NCBI GenBank assembly: GCA_000507305.1
Contig: DF239253.1
Span: 1-64,000, forward strand
Reading direction: 5' to 3'
DNA from: Breviolum minutum Mf 1.05b.01
Taxonomy: Eukaryota > Sar > Dinophyceae > Suessiales > Symbiodiniaceae
DNA: 64,000 bases
Part shown: positions 40,906 to 53,945 of the stretch, piece after piece
Numbering within the stretch: position 1 is the stretch's first letter
How the letters are laid out: each line of letters starts with the position of its first letter
Position numbers and translations under genes: made by a program
Notes under the pieces: model-generated
The model's database searches: none
Seen by the model: the letters and a program-made list of their open reading frames with translations, nothing else
What the model was told of the DNA's origin: nothing

Positions 40906-41567
40906 GGGCTGGTTCTCAAAAAAATGTGGATGTCTTTGACTTTATTGAAGAAAAAAGGGCAGTAGTTTCGAAGATGACATGTTTTTTTCAATGCAAAAAT
41001 TCGAAGGAAAGATCTGCGTGCTGGGCTGGACCATTCAATTGAGACAAACTGCCTTTGGAATGTACCTCAAGCGTGTGGTGGCCCACGATTTTGGATGGCC
41101 TGCATATGATGTGGCCGCTGTTGGTGATGAATCATTCAAACTGCGGATGCTATTGGTGAAGTATCATAAAATGACAAATCACCTCTGCTTATGTTGGAGT
41201 ACGCAGCGGATACGACCTATAGCATTTAACCATTTATTCACATTTAAGGAGATCATCCCAACAACTTTCGTACTAATTTGATCTAATTAACTTGAACCTG
41301 TGGTTCGTTTTCTGAAAATTCACACCTTTTCCACCACCAGGACACCAAAATCACCAAAATTGACTGACAATGGTAAAAACATCTCACCCTCGGATCTTTT
41401 GGGAGCTAAAACTTGGCTGAAAAAAATTCAAAGCCCTGAAAATATAGATACCCAAAATAACTATATTTGAAAAACAAAACGTTGGTACGAAAAAATGAAC
41501 GTTGCAACTTGGGGCCGCTGAAGATTCGCATCAATTTTTAGATCAAAAACCATCAACATCGAGTTGT

Positions 41568-41670
41568 ACGGTTAATGGAAGAAATCCGGCTAACCAGTTC
41601 ATAGGTTTTAATAGGTAGTTTATCCCATTATTATACATCTCAAGTGGTTAGCCGGATTTCTTCCATCAAA
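41568..41670. repeat. F4 inverted-repeat element
   Basis: TAATGGAAGAAATCCGGCTA and TAGCCGGATTTCTTCCATCA pair. The outermost bases are changed. Confidence 0.75.
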
Positions 41671-42924
41671 AGGCGTCTTTCTCAAAAGAGCAAATGGTTG
41701 GAAAATAAATGAAAATAACAAATAACACACTTCCCAGTATCCCATGCTCACCATCATCCATATGATCCATATCATCCATCCTCCAAATCCAACCCATTTT
41801 GGGTCACCCTCACAGACAATAAAACCTCCACCTGAACAACACAAATGTCCAACGAAAAATCTTGTGACATTTTCGTGCTGTCAAACCCATTTGATTCGTT
41901 GGTTGTTTGGGTGTGAATCTCCGATGGTGTTGTGGTTGCTGTTGCTTCACACTGGTGTATATATCCATACATATTATGCCTACAGAACCCGAGTGACGTC
42001 GTTTTTCTCCGGGTTGACCGGAAACTTCCATTTTTTTTAAGGAAAAATTATAGAATTCCTAAAATTCCCTCTAAGCTTTGAAAACAGTCTCAAGTTCAGT
42101 CAACGAATTTCCGGTGCTTATCGGATAAGTTATATGAGTTGGATCTACCCATCATCCGGATGTTGGCTCGTTTCAAAATGAAGGCTTGCCTTCGGGATTC
42201 TGAAAAACCTACAAATGTCATTTCTCATCCTGGTGACGAGAAAATTCCGCATCCTGCTTGGAGAGGCCATCCCCAGTTAGTAACCCCGCATTGAGAAAAG
42301 CCTTTTTCATGGCCATGGATGGGTCCAGTGGTCCCACAACCCGTTGCTAGGGACCCTTACCAGTCCTGGGATGATCCTCCAGGTGGGAGGGGGTTTGTGA
42401 GCCAAGATCATTTTTTGGGGGGCCAAACAAAGGAGCTGGGCAAAAAGGGGCCATCAATTTTTTGGAAATTTTAGGGTATGGTTTTCGGATGTTTTCCTGT
42501 ATGTGTTTCTGATTTGTTGCCTGGTTTGTCTGATTTGTCTGATTTGTTTTCAATACCTCTGTCTGAAATGGAGAAATGAAAAACCTTTTTGGCTGGCGCT
42601 TTGGCACCAGTTTCCTTTTGATGATTTTTGAGTTAAACACAGGGGGAGTTGATATTACAGTAATGGCCGCGGTTGGATCATCCATCGGAACGTGTGTATT
42701 ATGAATCATGGGCAAAATGCTATATTTGCTTAACCTGAATTACTCTGAGCAATTGTTTGGCCCGGAATCTTTCTCTTGGTAAACCCCATAGTTCCAACTG
42801 GTTAGGATGATAATCTGCATTTAAAAAACAAATAGATGTAATGTTTTGGTATATCTTGTTCTTTGTTCAAGTAAGGAACGTTCAAAACACCTTATGACAT
42901 TCCATCACACTGAAAATCGTTCAG

Positions 42925-42990
42925 GTTCCTGGATCCTTGTTTCACGCAGCTTATGAAATAATCCTGAAATATAAACGGGAGTAGTTTGTT
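42925..42990. repeat. F8 core fragment
   Basis: GGATCCTTGTTTCACGCAGC and TTATGAAATAATCCTGAAAT. Confidence 0.5.
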
Positions 42991-43007
42991 GACAGCATCC
43001 CCTATAT

Positions 43008-43136
43008 GGGTGCAACTCCTAAAATGGTGGTAGTGGTACCTAACAACCCCATGCGTTTTTTTTAACTAAAAAATGATCAGCACTTGGGGTGTGGAGATTG
43101 GGGGGAAACCCACCATTTTAGGAAACCGCCCATATT
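43008..43136. repeat. F7 element, diverged
   Basis: CCTAAAATGGTGGTAGTGGT and AAACCCACCATTTTAGGAAA arms. Confidence 0.6.
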
Positions 43137-43497
43137 GTCACAGCCATTCATAACTCCCAAGGCTGTGGTGATGGGGCCATCGAACTTGGGTTTCCGTACT
43201 GCCTGTCCGCCAGTGCCCACGCCACACGCTAACAACAAGGGAGTATCACCGCTTGGGTCCTACAGGGAGCAGATTCAGCAGGTTTAAGTTATACAGAAGG
43301 AGCTCAGGATGACCAACAAGTCACTGGGAAGTTTTCTCAAACTATCTAAGCTAAAACAAAACTACCCAAGAAAGTCTTGTCCTATAGACATGTCGACATG
43401 TCGCGTCATATTGTCAGAGAATGATGATTTGTGGTGTGCAATTCTGAAAAGCATAGTCATAGTATTGAGAAAGTTCAATGAAACCAGGATCCCTGCA

Positions 43498-43590
43498 AGC
43501 CGGGCCCCTACCAGTTAAAAGTGGATCGAGTCATGGGCCCCCTATAATCAGTAGGGTTATAACGCCAGTTACCCAATTATAACGCCAGTT
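43498..43590. repeat. F3 element, partial
   Basis: GCCGGGCCCCTACCAGTTAA and repeated TTATAACGCCAGTTACCC boxes. Confidence 0.5.
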
Positions 43591-43999
43591 ACCCCAGTTC
43601 CATGCTTCAAAAAGCTTCAAACAAATATGACATTACTTTTATTGGTGCCAATCAGACTTCCCGCTGCCAAATCAAGGCGCCTTTTCCACAACACTCTACC
43701 TGGCTACGCAGCCTCGATAAATCATCTTTCCCAACAACTTGGAGAATAGGAAATTTTCTGTGTTGTTTTGTCATTTTTTGTCGGATTATTGGGCAGAGAC
43801 CCGTAGGTTTTTGAAAAAATCATATCAAATCCAACTTTTGAGCCGTATCCAAATCCAACCCACAACCCCGTCATGAACCCCAGCTGTTTTCTTTGTATGT
43901 TTTGGCGTCCTGTGCATTCACATCTAACGCGTCATCTCCTTCATCCTGATCACCAGACCTGAGAAGTGTTGTTTTGCAATGCGTTTGCAAATATAAATA

Positions 44000-44138
44000 C
44001 TACAAGGTGGGTCCTCCACTACATAGAAGTGGAACTACAACCCCTATAAATGGCCGAAAATAAATAGGTAACTGGGGTTATTTTTCACCCTACTTATCGT
44101 TGGTTATAACTCCATTTATGGTAGGGGCCCACCTTTAT
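44000..44138. repeat. F3 inverted-repeat element
   Basis: CTACAAGGTGGGTCCTCCAC and TATGGTAGGGGCCCACCTTT ends around GGGGTTATTTTTCACC. Confidence 0.8.
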
Positions 44139-45031
44139 TATGGAATGTGATTTCGACATCAAAAGAAAATCTAAGGCGCCAAAGACCTTGGCATTTCGGG
44201 AACCTAGAGCCCCAAGCAGACCTCCATTTTCTTGAAGGTCAACCACCCCCCAAAAAAAGTGGCGGTTTCCTTCCAACCAAAACAGCCGGGGCCCCATTGA
44301 ATGGGATTCTAGGTGTATATAATGTATAAATGCGTTTTTTTTAAAACTAGAGAGCATGTGTCATACCTATCCAAATGATCATAAAGTGGCCCTGGCTATC
44401 ATATGGGGTTCCTCCAATCGCTGGATGATAGGAAGAACCAAAAAACCTACCAAATCCTGGAACTGTGGAACCCTCAAAAAAACGGGGCAATGTTAAGCCA
44501 AAGTTTTATATGTGTCCCTCATGTTAAATCCTAACCCCTGCAGTTTTTAACAACAAGAAAGGGCCCCTGAAAAATGATTCGGTCACTTTTCAGGGGCGAG
44601 TTGTGAGTTTACAGGATGGTTTTTTGGTATTTTTGCGGGGACGTCAGCTTTGAAAGATGGTGACCTGATGATTTTTTTCGGGATCCAAATTGTTGATCTT
44701 TAAGTTTGTTTCGTGCTAAGGGGCTGGTTGGAAGACTACTTTCCTTTTTTGAAATTGTCCCTTTCAAGTGATATGTTAATTTTCAGGGGCTCAAATTCAC
44801 TACAAACCAAATGAGTTGTTCCTGCCAGGACCAAGGTTGACCAAGGTGCTTCTATTTTACCCCGTTCGTCAAAAGTTTCAAGCTTCACCTACCTGCCTAT
44901 AGTCAAGGTATACATGGCATACTATCTTCGCGACCTTCTAGCAATGACGTTTTTAATCTGGGGTTGACATTGTTTACAATTTAATTTCTATATACAACTT
45001 GAAGTTCCAATTGCTAATCAGTTGCGTTTAA

Positions 45032-45049
45032 ATATATATATATATATAT
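45032..45049. repeat. (AT)n microsatellite
   Basis: Eight to nine AT dinucleotides. Confidence 0.85.
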
Positions 45050-45677
45050 GTACGTACTAATATTATCCTTTCAATAAATCTGTACTAATATCATGAAAAA
45101 TCATGGTAAAAAATAAGAACCAAAAAAAACACACATCTTCACAACCAACGTCCCTTTCCATCACGCCCTTTTTGCACCCCTGAAAACCTGGACCCGCCTC
45201 CGACCTGGAATCCCGGGTCCCGGCCTCACCGTGACCTCCCGCAAGACTGCGGCATCGCCCAGGCGCGCGGCATCGAAAAGCACCTACCCGCATAGAAATC
45301 CCTGGGTTTTTTCCAGGTTGATGATGTTTTTTGATGGTATTTTCCGAAAAACAAAAAAACCTGTTTGTTTTTGGTAAAGAATCATACTCAACTGTATTTC
45401 AGGGGGCTATATTTTTAATGGTCGTTGAGTTTCAGACGTTTGCTAATTGGTGGGTTTCAACCCAGAGTCTTGTTATTTTTGGGAGGGTTCCCTTGCTAAA
45501 CTACGCCCGGATTGATTAGTAATCCTCTAGGTGTTTTCATATAAATCTATTTGAAACATATGCAAGGAAACACACGTGCTGACCATCATGAAATCAACTA
45601 AAGATCCAGGCGAACGAGTTGACCGACCTTCGAAACCATTGGCTGACATGAACCATGAAATCCTGATTTGTTCACTT

Positions 45678-45762
45678 TCCGGGATCCTTATTTCATGGTT
45701 TATCAGAATCCCCATATGCCTGGGTAGTTTGTCATCCCCAATAGAATAAAACAACCACTTGC
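45678..45762. repeat. F8 element, ends eroded
   Basis: GGGATCCTTATTTCATGGTT, TATCAGAATCCCCATATGCC and the AACAACC side. Confidence 0.65.
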
Positions 45763-45890
45763 ATTTTACATACCCCAAATATCCCAAAATGGTAGTTATA
45801 TGTCATTCCACCCTATATACACATGCATTTAAATATCATCCCTTATAACTGGCTGGTTTGTCATCCCATATATACAACAAATAGCATCCA

Positions 45891-45988
45891 TATATGGTAT
45901 ATTTACCTACATTTACCATATTTTACCATTAAAAAACCAACCATTCATGTAGGTAAATATACCGTTCGTCCCATGGATGGTATGGGAT
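45891..45988. repeat. F1 inverted-repeat element
   Basis: Full copy with both arms around the AAAAACCAACCATT loop, ten or so bases before an F2 copy. Confidence 0.8.
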
Positions 45989-46000
45989 TTTCTTAATCAC

Positions 46001-46124
46001 CACTTGGATGTCCCAGGAAGTTAGTAAATGGTTAGTAAGTGGGTTATAAACCCAATATACCCCATTTATAAGTAGGTTGTAACCCATTTACTAGACATTT
46101 ACTAACTTCCTGGGACATCCAAGC
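46001..46124. repeat. F2 inverted-repeat element
   Basis: Complete copy with long, nearly perfect arms. Confidence 0.9.
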
Positions 46125-46531
46125 AGGGTCAACTGGTCACTGATCAGTTGCGCGCCTCTTCTCGGTGCATCAGTCGACTCTTACTCGCTGGTACCTGGCT
46201 GCGTCTGGCTGAAGCCGTCATGCAGCGTTTGGTTTTTTGGTTGCTTCAACAGGGCGAACCAATGAACCATGGAATTCATGTATTTATGGGGATATGGGAT
46301 ACCTACCATGCCCACCTTGTTGATCGATCTTGTACAGGGCTGTAGGTTTTTTTCCCCTGAATCATTCGCCGCCTTTTACCCCTGGTGAATTTCACCAATA
46401 TTTAAAATCCAGCTTTGTTGGTACCATCTGTGGGCCGAGTGTTTATTTCCGAAAAATGTATTAAAGGACACATCTGCAACCTTGTCGTAACCGTGTCTAT
46501 CTTATGTGCCGTTTGCTGGAAACTCGCTTTG

Positions 46532-46640
46532 TATCCCATGGGATTGGATCCACGGGACTGGTAGATATTCAGCTACATTTGGCTGGATTTTTATAGTAAA
46601 TGTAGGCAAATATACCAGTCCCATGGATCCTATGGGTATT
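46532..46640. repeat. F1 inverted-repeat element
   Basis: Full copy with CCATGGGATTGGATCCACGG and CCAGTCCCATGGATCCTATG ends. Confidence 0.8.
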
Positions 46641-47276
46641 GGGAACGGTGGGGGCCCCCCCACCTTTAATGATGGAAATCCTGAAATCCTTATCAAATGT
46701 GCCAGGGTCTAAACTAAACTCCTTATATTGAGGATGTTTGATTCCACCTTTACTAAGGGAATCCTTTTTTGATGGTTATATAAACCACTACTATTGGGTT
46801 GATGAGTTTTGATCCCCCTATTATATGGAACATCATCGGAGTTGAGGCCCGACCCGATGAAGCACAATCAAAGGTACGTGTAAACTAGGCCATCAAATTG
46901 GGGTCCTATGAGTCAATCCCCTATTTGGAAACCAATGGGAGTTGATGGAAACCAATGGGAGTTGATGGATCCCTGTATGTATTAACCATATCATAGGGAA
47001 AAAATGGGAAAAAACATAAAAATCCACCATGAATCCAAAGGTAAATATGCCCCGTTCGTTCCATGGTATCTGCCCAAATGAAGTAAAAATTTCACCAACC
47101 TATAGGTTTCCCTGAAATAAGAGCATTTCCCTTACTATTCACTACCATTTCGGGTGACCACTCGGCGGTGAACCGTCGCTATAAATTGCCACTCGAAAAA
47201 TCCATGGGTAAATATGCCTGCCCCTCGTCCCATTTTTTATTGTTTTTTTTTCAACTGGAAGATCATAGAGGGAAAA

Positions 47277-47390
47277 CTAGTTGGTGGTTTCAACCAAATT
47301 GAAAAATATGCTCGTCAAATTGGGTTTCATCTTCCCCAATTTTCGAGATGAACATTCCAAAAAAATATTTGAAGTTGCCACCACCTAGTT
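47277..47390. repeat. F5 inverted-repeat element
   Basis: CTAGTTGGTGGTTTCAACCA and GAAGTTGCCACCACCTAGTT ends. Confidence 0.8.
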
Positions 47391-47395
47391 ATGAT

Positions 47396-47488
47396 AGTGT
47401 ACAGATGATCATCAACAACTAAGCAGCTTCGGTTCGTCCCAGTGGCCCTTCCTCTTGGATGATTCCCCTGGAATTGATAGAAACCACC
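47396..47488 (-). repeat. Dispersed repeat pair containing an exon tail, copy 1
   Basis: About 90 nt matching 50428-50513 with about a dozen differences, in the same orientation. Confidence 0.8.
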
Positions 47489-47565
47489 ACCCAGAAAAGG
47501 TGTATAGCACTGCAAACATCTGCACACGCCTCTGCGCCCAACTCCTGAAGCATCTCAGCTATTTC
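47419..47565 (-). CDS. Exon-like C-terminal block, duplicated in part at 50.44 kb
   Basis: After an acceptor-like GTCTTTCCAG the minus strand reads EIAEMLQELGAEACADVCSA and IHLFW, then a possible 22-24-nt intron or in-frame residues, then GIIQEEGPLGRTEAA and TAG. The 3' part (47396-47488) recurs at 50428-50513. No family is recognised; the amphipathic helical start looks real. Confidence 0.35.
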   Translation of the reverse strand, partial: EIAEMLQELGAEACADVCSAIHLFWVVVSINSRGIIQEEGPLGRTEAA

Positions 47566-47668
47566 CTGGAAAGACATCCAAGGGTCCAAGAGGGCTCCCG
47601 ATGTGGAAGTTGCGAACAAAAAATTGGCGCCACCAAAAAAAACGGGTATTTTTTTCCAGGGGACATTT

Positions 47669-47773
47669 AGGTGTTTCCAAAAATAGGGGTACCCCAAAAT
47701 GGATGGTGAAAATAATGGAAAACCCTATAAAAATGGATGATTTGGGGGTACCACCATTTTCGGAAACACCCAT
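47669..47773. repeat. F7 inverted-repeat element
   Basis: Nearly identical to the 18.08 kb copy, with AATAATGGAAAACCCTATAA in the centre. Confidence 0.9.
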
Positions 47774-48502
47774 TTGTGGCAACATTTGAGTGGAATTCAT
47801 GGGAACATCATATAGAATTCACAACAACCCTGCTGAGTTTAACCCTGAGGAACACAAACATGTGGTTTTTTTTCGAGTATTAATAGTAAGAATCTCCATC
47901 CTGAAAAACAAATTGAAAGTTCGACCCTTGCAGCAAATAAGTATATTTTAAATGAATCAAAATAAACCAACGTGTCATATCATTTTGCGGTTTGGGGATC
48001 CCAAAAGAAAAAAACAAAACATGTTTCCAATGTTTCTCTGGAAGGGGAACCCGCATCCCAAAATATACATATACCTGGATCTTCTAGATGTCAATGAGAT
48101 TTCAGCCCGGCTTGGTAGATTTTCTTGGTGTTCACCAGGCACACATGTCAAAACCGCTTGGAAGATTCAGGCTAAAACCCGAATCTGTTGAATGTTTGAA
48201 GAAAAAAAGGACAAACCATGGGGGCTTGAATTACCACATCTTTAAAAAACACCCGCGTTGGCTTTTTGGATGGTGCTTTCCGTGGAGACAAAGCAGCCCT
48301 AAGTCAGGCTATGAAAACTTGTTGTTTCATGAACAAATCTCATCAACCATTGGCAGGGTCAGTCATGTTTTAGTATTTTTAAGATGCTGATTCTTTTTCT
48401 TTCAGGACATGATCATTGAAATGGAGAAAACATATGCATCACCGCCATGGCAAATGTGAATTGGCTCAGTTGTTTCCTCAAAAAAACGGAAACATATCAA
48501 TT

Positions 48503-48603
48503 TTACAAGTAGGATTATAACTCCACTTATAATCCCAGTTGTTGTTTATCAGGACATGTATAGGGTTATAACCCCATGTATGACTGGAAAGGGCCCAACT
48601 TGC
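48503..48603. repeat. F3 element, diverged ends
   Basis: TTACAAGTAGGATTATAACT and ATGACTGGAAAGGGCCCAAC are recognisable. Confidence 0.55.
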
Positions 48604-48800
48604 GCAGTATGATTTTGTGGTATCTGAAACCATGGTAAAAGTATATAAAAGTCCTCCGTGAATCATGGGCTGTAGTTTGGACATGAAACCCCAATGTAGC
48701 AAATGGAGGTCTAGTTCGGGATTCCCAATCCTAAAAATGTCACAATGTCATCCTGGTGGTGACGATTGCATCCTGGGTTGGGTGGGACAACCCCATGTAT

Positions 48801-48893
48801 AACTAGTTGGTAGTTTCCGTTGAAAAAATATTAGTCAAATTGGATCATTTCCCCAAGTAGGGGTGAAAAAAAAATGTTTAAAACCACCAACCT
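48801..48893. repeat. F5 inverted-repeat element
   Basis: CTAGTTGGTAGTTTCCGTTG and TTTAAAACCACCAACCTG, with CCCCAAGTAGGGGTGAAAAA inside. Confidence 0.75.
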
Positions 48894-50427
48894 GATGGTT
48901 AATATATTAACAACCACGTTTCTGAATTTTTGTTGCCTCCCCACGAAGGCCGGTGTTACCATCCCCCGGTTGTCGCACCTGATGCCCATTGGACATTGCC
49001 AAAGAGTAGGCCGTAAGGCCAGCATCGCTGACTGCAGACAACAAGTTGCCTTGGAACAGTGGCAAGCTAGATAAGAAACACACAGGAGATCTTACCACAC
49101 TTGTTTTGGAAAAATCAACGAACAAAAATAATCTTTCTATATAACACTGTAGATCAAAAACATGTTTCTTGACTTTTCCAAAATAACATGTAAATTCACT
49201 ATCAAATACACATGTCAATGTTTTACCACAAGGGTGTTCGAACTACAAATTTCAAAAAATATGTACAAAAATAGTCTCAAAACATCTCAACGACATGCAA
49301 ATGCAACTAAAAGTTGGTTTTTGTAGCTTCTAATAGTGGATCTCATCTTGAAAAAATAACAGAAATTTCGACTCACCCACCTACTACCAACCTCTTCCCA
49401 AAAACATACCCCCTTTGAGGGTCCAAAACCTCGCACAAAACGAGGTACTCTCGCCAGACTTTCCCAAAGCGCGCGCTGCTCCTAGGTCGCCACGTTCCTG
49501 GGTGATGTCAGGGATTCAAGGCGGACTGTCAGGGATCCAAGGTGAGGAGAAAGGTTATATACCTGAAACGTTACATTTTCGCCCCTGAAAAATCCATGGT
49601 TGGTTCAGATGAATATCCAAGCTTGGGGCCCCGGCCTATTTTTCAGGGGGAAAATGATAGTTTCAGGGAGGGTATACAGTAACTTGGAACCCCAAATTCC
49701 AACCGTTTTTTTGTTTAATGGATGGAAAATGGTGATTGAAACCAACCATTTTTCCGTGGTAAAGATTTGGGAACCATCATGGAATTGATAGCCAACCATT
49801 TGAATTCGTGGATGTTTAGGGTTCAAGGTATGTTTAAAACTACTCCCTTGGATGGTACAGGTCTTTATACCTTCTCAGGTATGGTGTCACAGAGGATGTT
49901 TAGGGTAAGAAATATTATGCTTTGAAGCCAAAAATGGGGGTTTGTTGGTTGTACCTTCTCAGGAATTGTTGGAGATGTTAGGTGGTTGGTGTTTTGTGAG
50001 TTGATTCAATAGTTTGAATGGGAGCGTGGTTGGGTGGAAGACATATGAACTAACTGACTGTCCTTTTAGGGGCAACACAAGGCCTATTTTCAAGGGCAAA
50101 GTTGTTAGTTGTTAGGGAGGCTAGTTTTTTGGAGTCGTGATCATCCCTTAAAAACCCTTATATCTTTTCGGGGGGGTGGTAGCCTTGGGGAGGGTGAGTG
50201 CGACGGCAGAATCAGCTTCCTGTAACTTCATCCTAGTTTCAATGCGAAATTGACATGCGAGTGAGTAGGAAATCAAAGCCAGGAATAAATGTCCAACAGC
50301 TCTAAACTATACAGCTACTGTTACTGCCGTGCTGGGATTTTAGAACGCAGCGGGAAAACCAACTCTCTAAAACAGAGCTCCCAAGAAGCAACACATGTTA
50401 GACGACGATATCTTATGATATTGTACG

Positions 50428-50513
50428 GATGATCATCAACAACTAAGCAACTTGGGTTGGTCCCAGTGGCCCTTCCTCTTGGATGATCCCCTGGAATTAG
50501 TAGAAACCTACAA
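50428..50513 (-). repeat. Dispersed repeat pair containing an exon tail, copy 2
   Basis: Partner of 47396-47488. The surrounding sequence is unrelated. Confidence 0.8.
50443..50491 (-). pseudogene. Duplicate of the 47.4 kb exon tail
   Basis: Reads GIIQEEGPLGPTQVA then TAG, three residue changes from the 47.4 kb copy (R/P, E/Q, A/V) with the same stop position. The exon part upstream (EIAEMLQEL...) is absent here. Only the last exon and about 30 nt of 3' flank are shared. Confidence 0.3.
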
Positions 50514-51117
50514 GAAGTTCCGCTTCTAACTGAAACAAATTACCCCAAAGATGTAGCCACAAGTCTTATGTGGTTGAAGTACCCAACATTACTAACCACG
50601 AACCAATATCACTAAGCTAACTACCACCCACCATTACATTACATTCATTAAAGTCTAGAACAACAACTACCAAACCACCCACCAACCAAAAACACCACCA
50701 CGCTGGGAGCTCCAAACGCAGGCATACATAAGGGCAGTTTGCCCTCCAACACCTGAACGGGTGGAGTTTGGGCTCAATAGTTTTGGGAGGATTTTCCACT
50801 ATAAAGCCACAATATTACCCCGTGAATCTTCTATTGGTTTCCTACCCATTACGGAATCCATGGGAACGAACGGGTACGTATATTTACCTCATAAAAATCA
50901 ATCCATGGATCGACAGTTTTGAGCTGCAGAACTTTTTAAGAAGCCTATAATTTGGGCGTTTCCCGCTTCCCCGGCAAAATTTTAGTTGGAACTTTTGGGG
51001 CTGGGGATGACGAAGTAAAGTTCACTCATCTCTGGGTAGATGCTAATCACTCATCACTTTTTGGACCGTAAAAAAGTTTCAACGCGCTTCAACTGAGACT
51101 TTGACAAAGTCGAGTTA

Positions 51118-51242
51118 TAGCCTCCCTGAAACCAACAGCAAAAGCACCTGAAAATAGGCAGGGCCCCAAAAGGATAGAAAGGATCGTCTCCCTCTGCCCA
51201 CCATTTTTCAGGGGGTGAGCTGTTAATTCCAAGGGAGTGTAC
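51118..51242. repeat. F6 inverted-repeat element
   Basis: CCTCCCTGAAACCAACAGCA at left, GAGCTGTTAATTCCAAGGGA at right. Confidence 0.75.
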
Positions 51243-51967
51243 ATAAAAAACTAAAGTCCCAGATCCATCGAAGTTCATCTGTTATCGGCTGATACTTGGA
51301 TCAGGGTTTGCCATAATCACCTGAAACAACCCTAAAAAATAGTAGAAAGCCTACATGACCAAGGGACAATATCTGTCAATCTTTAGGGTTGATTTTCCCA
51401 TGTAACAAGGTTCTAATGATGGACCCTGTGGATGGTCAGGTGTTTTGGTCAATGAGAAGTATTGATCGCAAAATGCAGGACATGATTCGGAGATGTTTTG
51501 CTATTTCGAAATCGGAAGAAAATAACGATTTGGGGACTTACGATCATATAAACAACTTCATGACCATCCAATAGATACAGGGCTTCATGGTGATAAACCC
51601 AAAAGAAATAGCAAAGTGAAGTGTTATGAAGCGTTGTTACCAGAAAATCTGGCATTGGATGTCTGAGTGACTGATAAGCCAAAGCGTCGTTCAAAACACC
51701 TGAATTACAAAATAAACCAAGGCACCCTAATAATCTTTCACCATTGCGACATCCTGCTCAATACTTGCTTAAGTAACGGTTCATTTCTGACCCCTATTCA
51801 GTTTGGAATATAGTAGTCTTAGATGTTTTGAAATTGTTTTGAACAACAACCAAAAAAAACATAAACCAAGCCCACGTATGATTCAAAAAGACATAAACCC
51901 ATCCTAGGAAAAAAGGAAAACACTTACATAATCTTACATAAACCTTGCTTGCTACTTGAAGTACCAT

Positions 51968-52060
51968 GCCGATACCTTCCATGTATGGTATATTTACCTA
52001 CATTTACCATGAAAATCAACCAAATGTAGGTAAATATACCATACATGGATTGTATGGGAT
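51968..52060. repeat. F1 inverted-repeat element
   Basis: One of the best-preserved copies. GGTATATTTACCTACATTTA pairs almost perfectly with AAATGTAGGTAAATATACC. Confidence 0.85.
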
Positions 52061-52348
52061 GTGTTTGAACACTAAAAACATGTTTGGAAAAAAAAAAACT
52101 TCCAGCAAGTCACCATTTACTCAATTCTTGCCTCGTTGGGCCGGATCGGCCTGGGCTTCTACCAAGAGCTGAACAACCTGCAAGGGCTTTTTTTTCGCAG
52201 GATGATCTTCCAGAGTTTCGAGAGTACACCCCTGAAAATTAACGGCTGGAACCCCCCAAAATTGGTGGTTTGTGTCGATGTTTCTCCTTTTCCAACGGGG
52301 TATGTTCAGGTTACAAGTTCCATGTTAGTTTTCAGGGGTGTAATTATC

Positions 52349-52461
52349 TAGTTGGTGGTTTCGAACCCCTCTGAAAAATTTTATGATATAGTCAAATTGG
52401 ATCATGAAACCCCAAGGATCGGGGTGAAAATAGAAAATGTTTGAAGTTTCACCACCCAGTA
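52349..52461. repeat. F5 inverted-repeat element
   Basis: CTAGTTGGTGGTTTCGAACC and GAAGTTTCACCACCCAGTA ends with the conserved interior. Confidence 0.8.
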
Positions 52462-52472
52462 CTTATAAAAGT

Positions 52473-52592
52473 GATAGTGCTGATGGAAGAAATCCCAAAC
52501 AACCACCTGGGCTGTATAAAACACTGAAAATAACGGTAGATAAACTACCAACCTCAACTGGTGAACGCAGGATTTCAGCACTCAACAGTATC
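52473..52592. repeat. F4 inverted-repeat element
   Basis: GATAGTGCTGATGGAAGAAA and GGATTTCAGCACTCAACAGT ends. It follows an F5 copy directly. Confidence 0.7.
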
Positions 52593-52600
52593 AACCCTTA

Positions 52601-52702
52601 CTACTTTCCATTATACTGGTGGTTTAATAGGGATCCTTATGATGGTTTATTATAATCATCCCGATATAAATGGGTAGTATAATCCCCTATATTTTTCAGG
52701 AA
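52601..52702. repeat. F8 element
   Basis: CTACTTTCCATTATACTGGT, GGATCCTTATGATGGTTTAT and ATAATCCCCTATATTTTTCA. Confidence 0.65.
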
Positions 52703-52802
52703 AACAACTGAAAACATCCCCCAAAGATGGCTGACTTGAGAGGTGCTTTCTCCGTTGCTGTTGGACCAAAGGATATGAAACCGTAATAGCAATTCTCCCC
52801 AC

Positions 52803-52976
52803 GGCCGGTGGGCGGGCCCCTAGTAGTTGTTATAAGTGGGTCCGTTACATCTACCCCTATAAGTATGGTACCTTATAACCTCACTTTTACCGATTTTTTT
52901 AAAGGCCATTTAGAACAGGGGTGGAACTACCTCCATTTATAACTAGTAACTAGTAGTAGTAGGGGCCTTACCGGAC
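52803..52976. repeat. F3 inverted-repeat element
   Basis: GGTGGGCGGGCCCCTAGTAG and AGTAGTAGTAGGGGCCTTAC ends. The interior has several GTTATAA/TTATAAC boxes. Confidence 0.65.
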
Positions 52977-53854
52977 CTAAATTTTAACCATGGCAACCTG
53001 AAAATGACAGTTTCCACCTTCCAAAATCTCCTACTTCAGTCAGGCGGTGACATATTAAATTATAAACCTTAACATGTTCAACAGGGGATTTCCGGGTCGT
53101 TTCGTACCACGCCTCGTTTTCGTCGGCAAAAAAAGGTGACGTTTTGAATCTCTGTACTTATATTGTGATGTTCTTGGATGTTTGGGTTTTCAACAGTTTG
53201 AAATCCTCCCGAGTCTTTAAAACAGCAAGCAAACAAGTTTGCCCCTGAAAAGTTACACCGAAGTACCAAAAGATCGTTTTCCAAGCATTTTTCAAGGGGA
53301 ACAAAGAAATGCTGATAGACTCCGGGGGGTTGGGGTGTAATCAAACTTACTTAACACATAATGACTTGTGGTTTTTTGGCTTTTGATGTTAATTTATCCC
53401 ATTGTCGTAGAACATGCAAAATAATGGGATCCAAAAACAACAAAAAAACAACAAAACAAATGGTGTCTAATTGCCAACCTTTTTTGAAACACAGGCGCAA
53501 AGCCCTAGTGGGAAACGACCTCCCAACCCCTCAAAATTGAAAGCACCCTCCTAGAGGATGGTTGTGTGAAGCTCGGTAAAAAAAGGGAAGTTTAAAACTT
53601 GGGGAGAATCCGACCTGGTTCCTACACTTCATTCCTTGAATGAAGTGACACAGGCGTAATCATGGCCGCATGGCAGTACCGTACCCTCTTCCTTAGTAAG
53701 TCCTAAGGTCAAACATTCTATTGAGGGATTATCTACCTGGCAATTCTTTGTGACCTTTTTGGGATGGTGATTTGTGACCCTTTTAAATGGTTAGGTGACC
53801 TCCAACTCGGGGATGAAAAGGTCACTTTGAACCACCTGGTACTGATTAATTGGT

Positions 53855-53945
53855 GGTTTGGGTTGGTGGTTTGGGATACTCAGTAACAATTTCCTGTCAT
53901 TTTCAGGTATCCCAGGAATCCAAACCACCAACCCAAACCACCAAA
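53855..53945. repeat. Inverted repeat, not assigned to a family
   Basis: Arms TTGGTGGTTTGGGTTGGTGG and the mirrored CCACCAACCCAAACCACCAA (continuing as GGGATAC/GTATCCC) surround a loop of about 30 nt. Confidence 0.8.
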
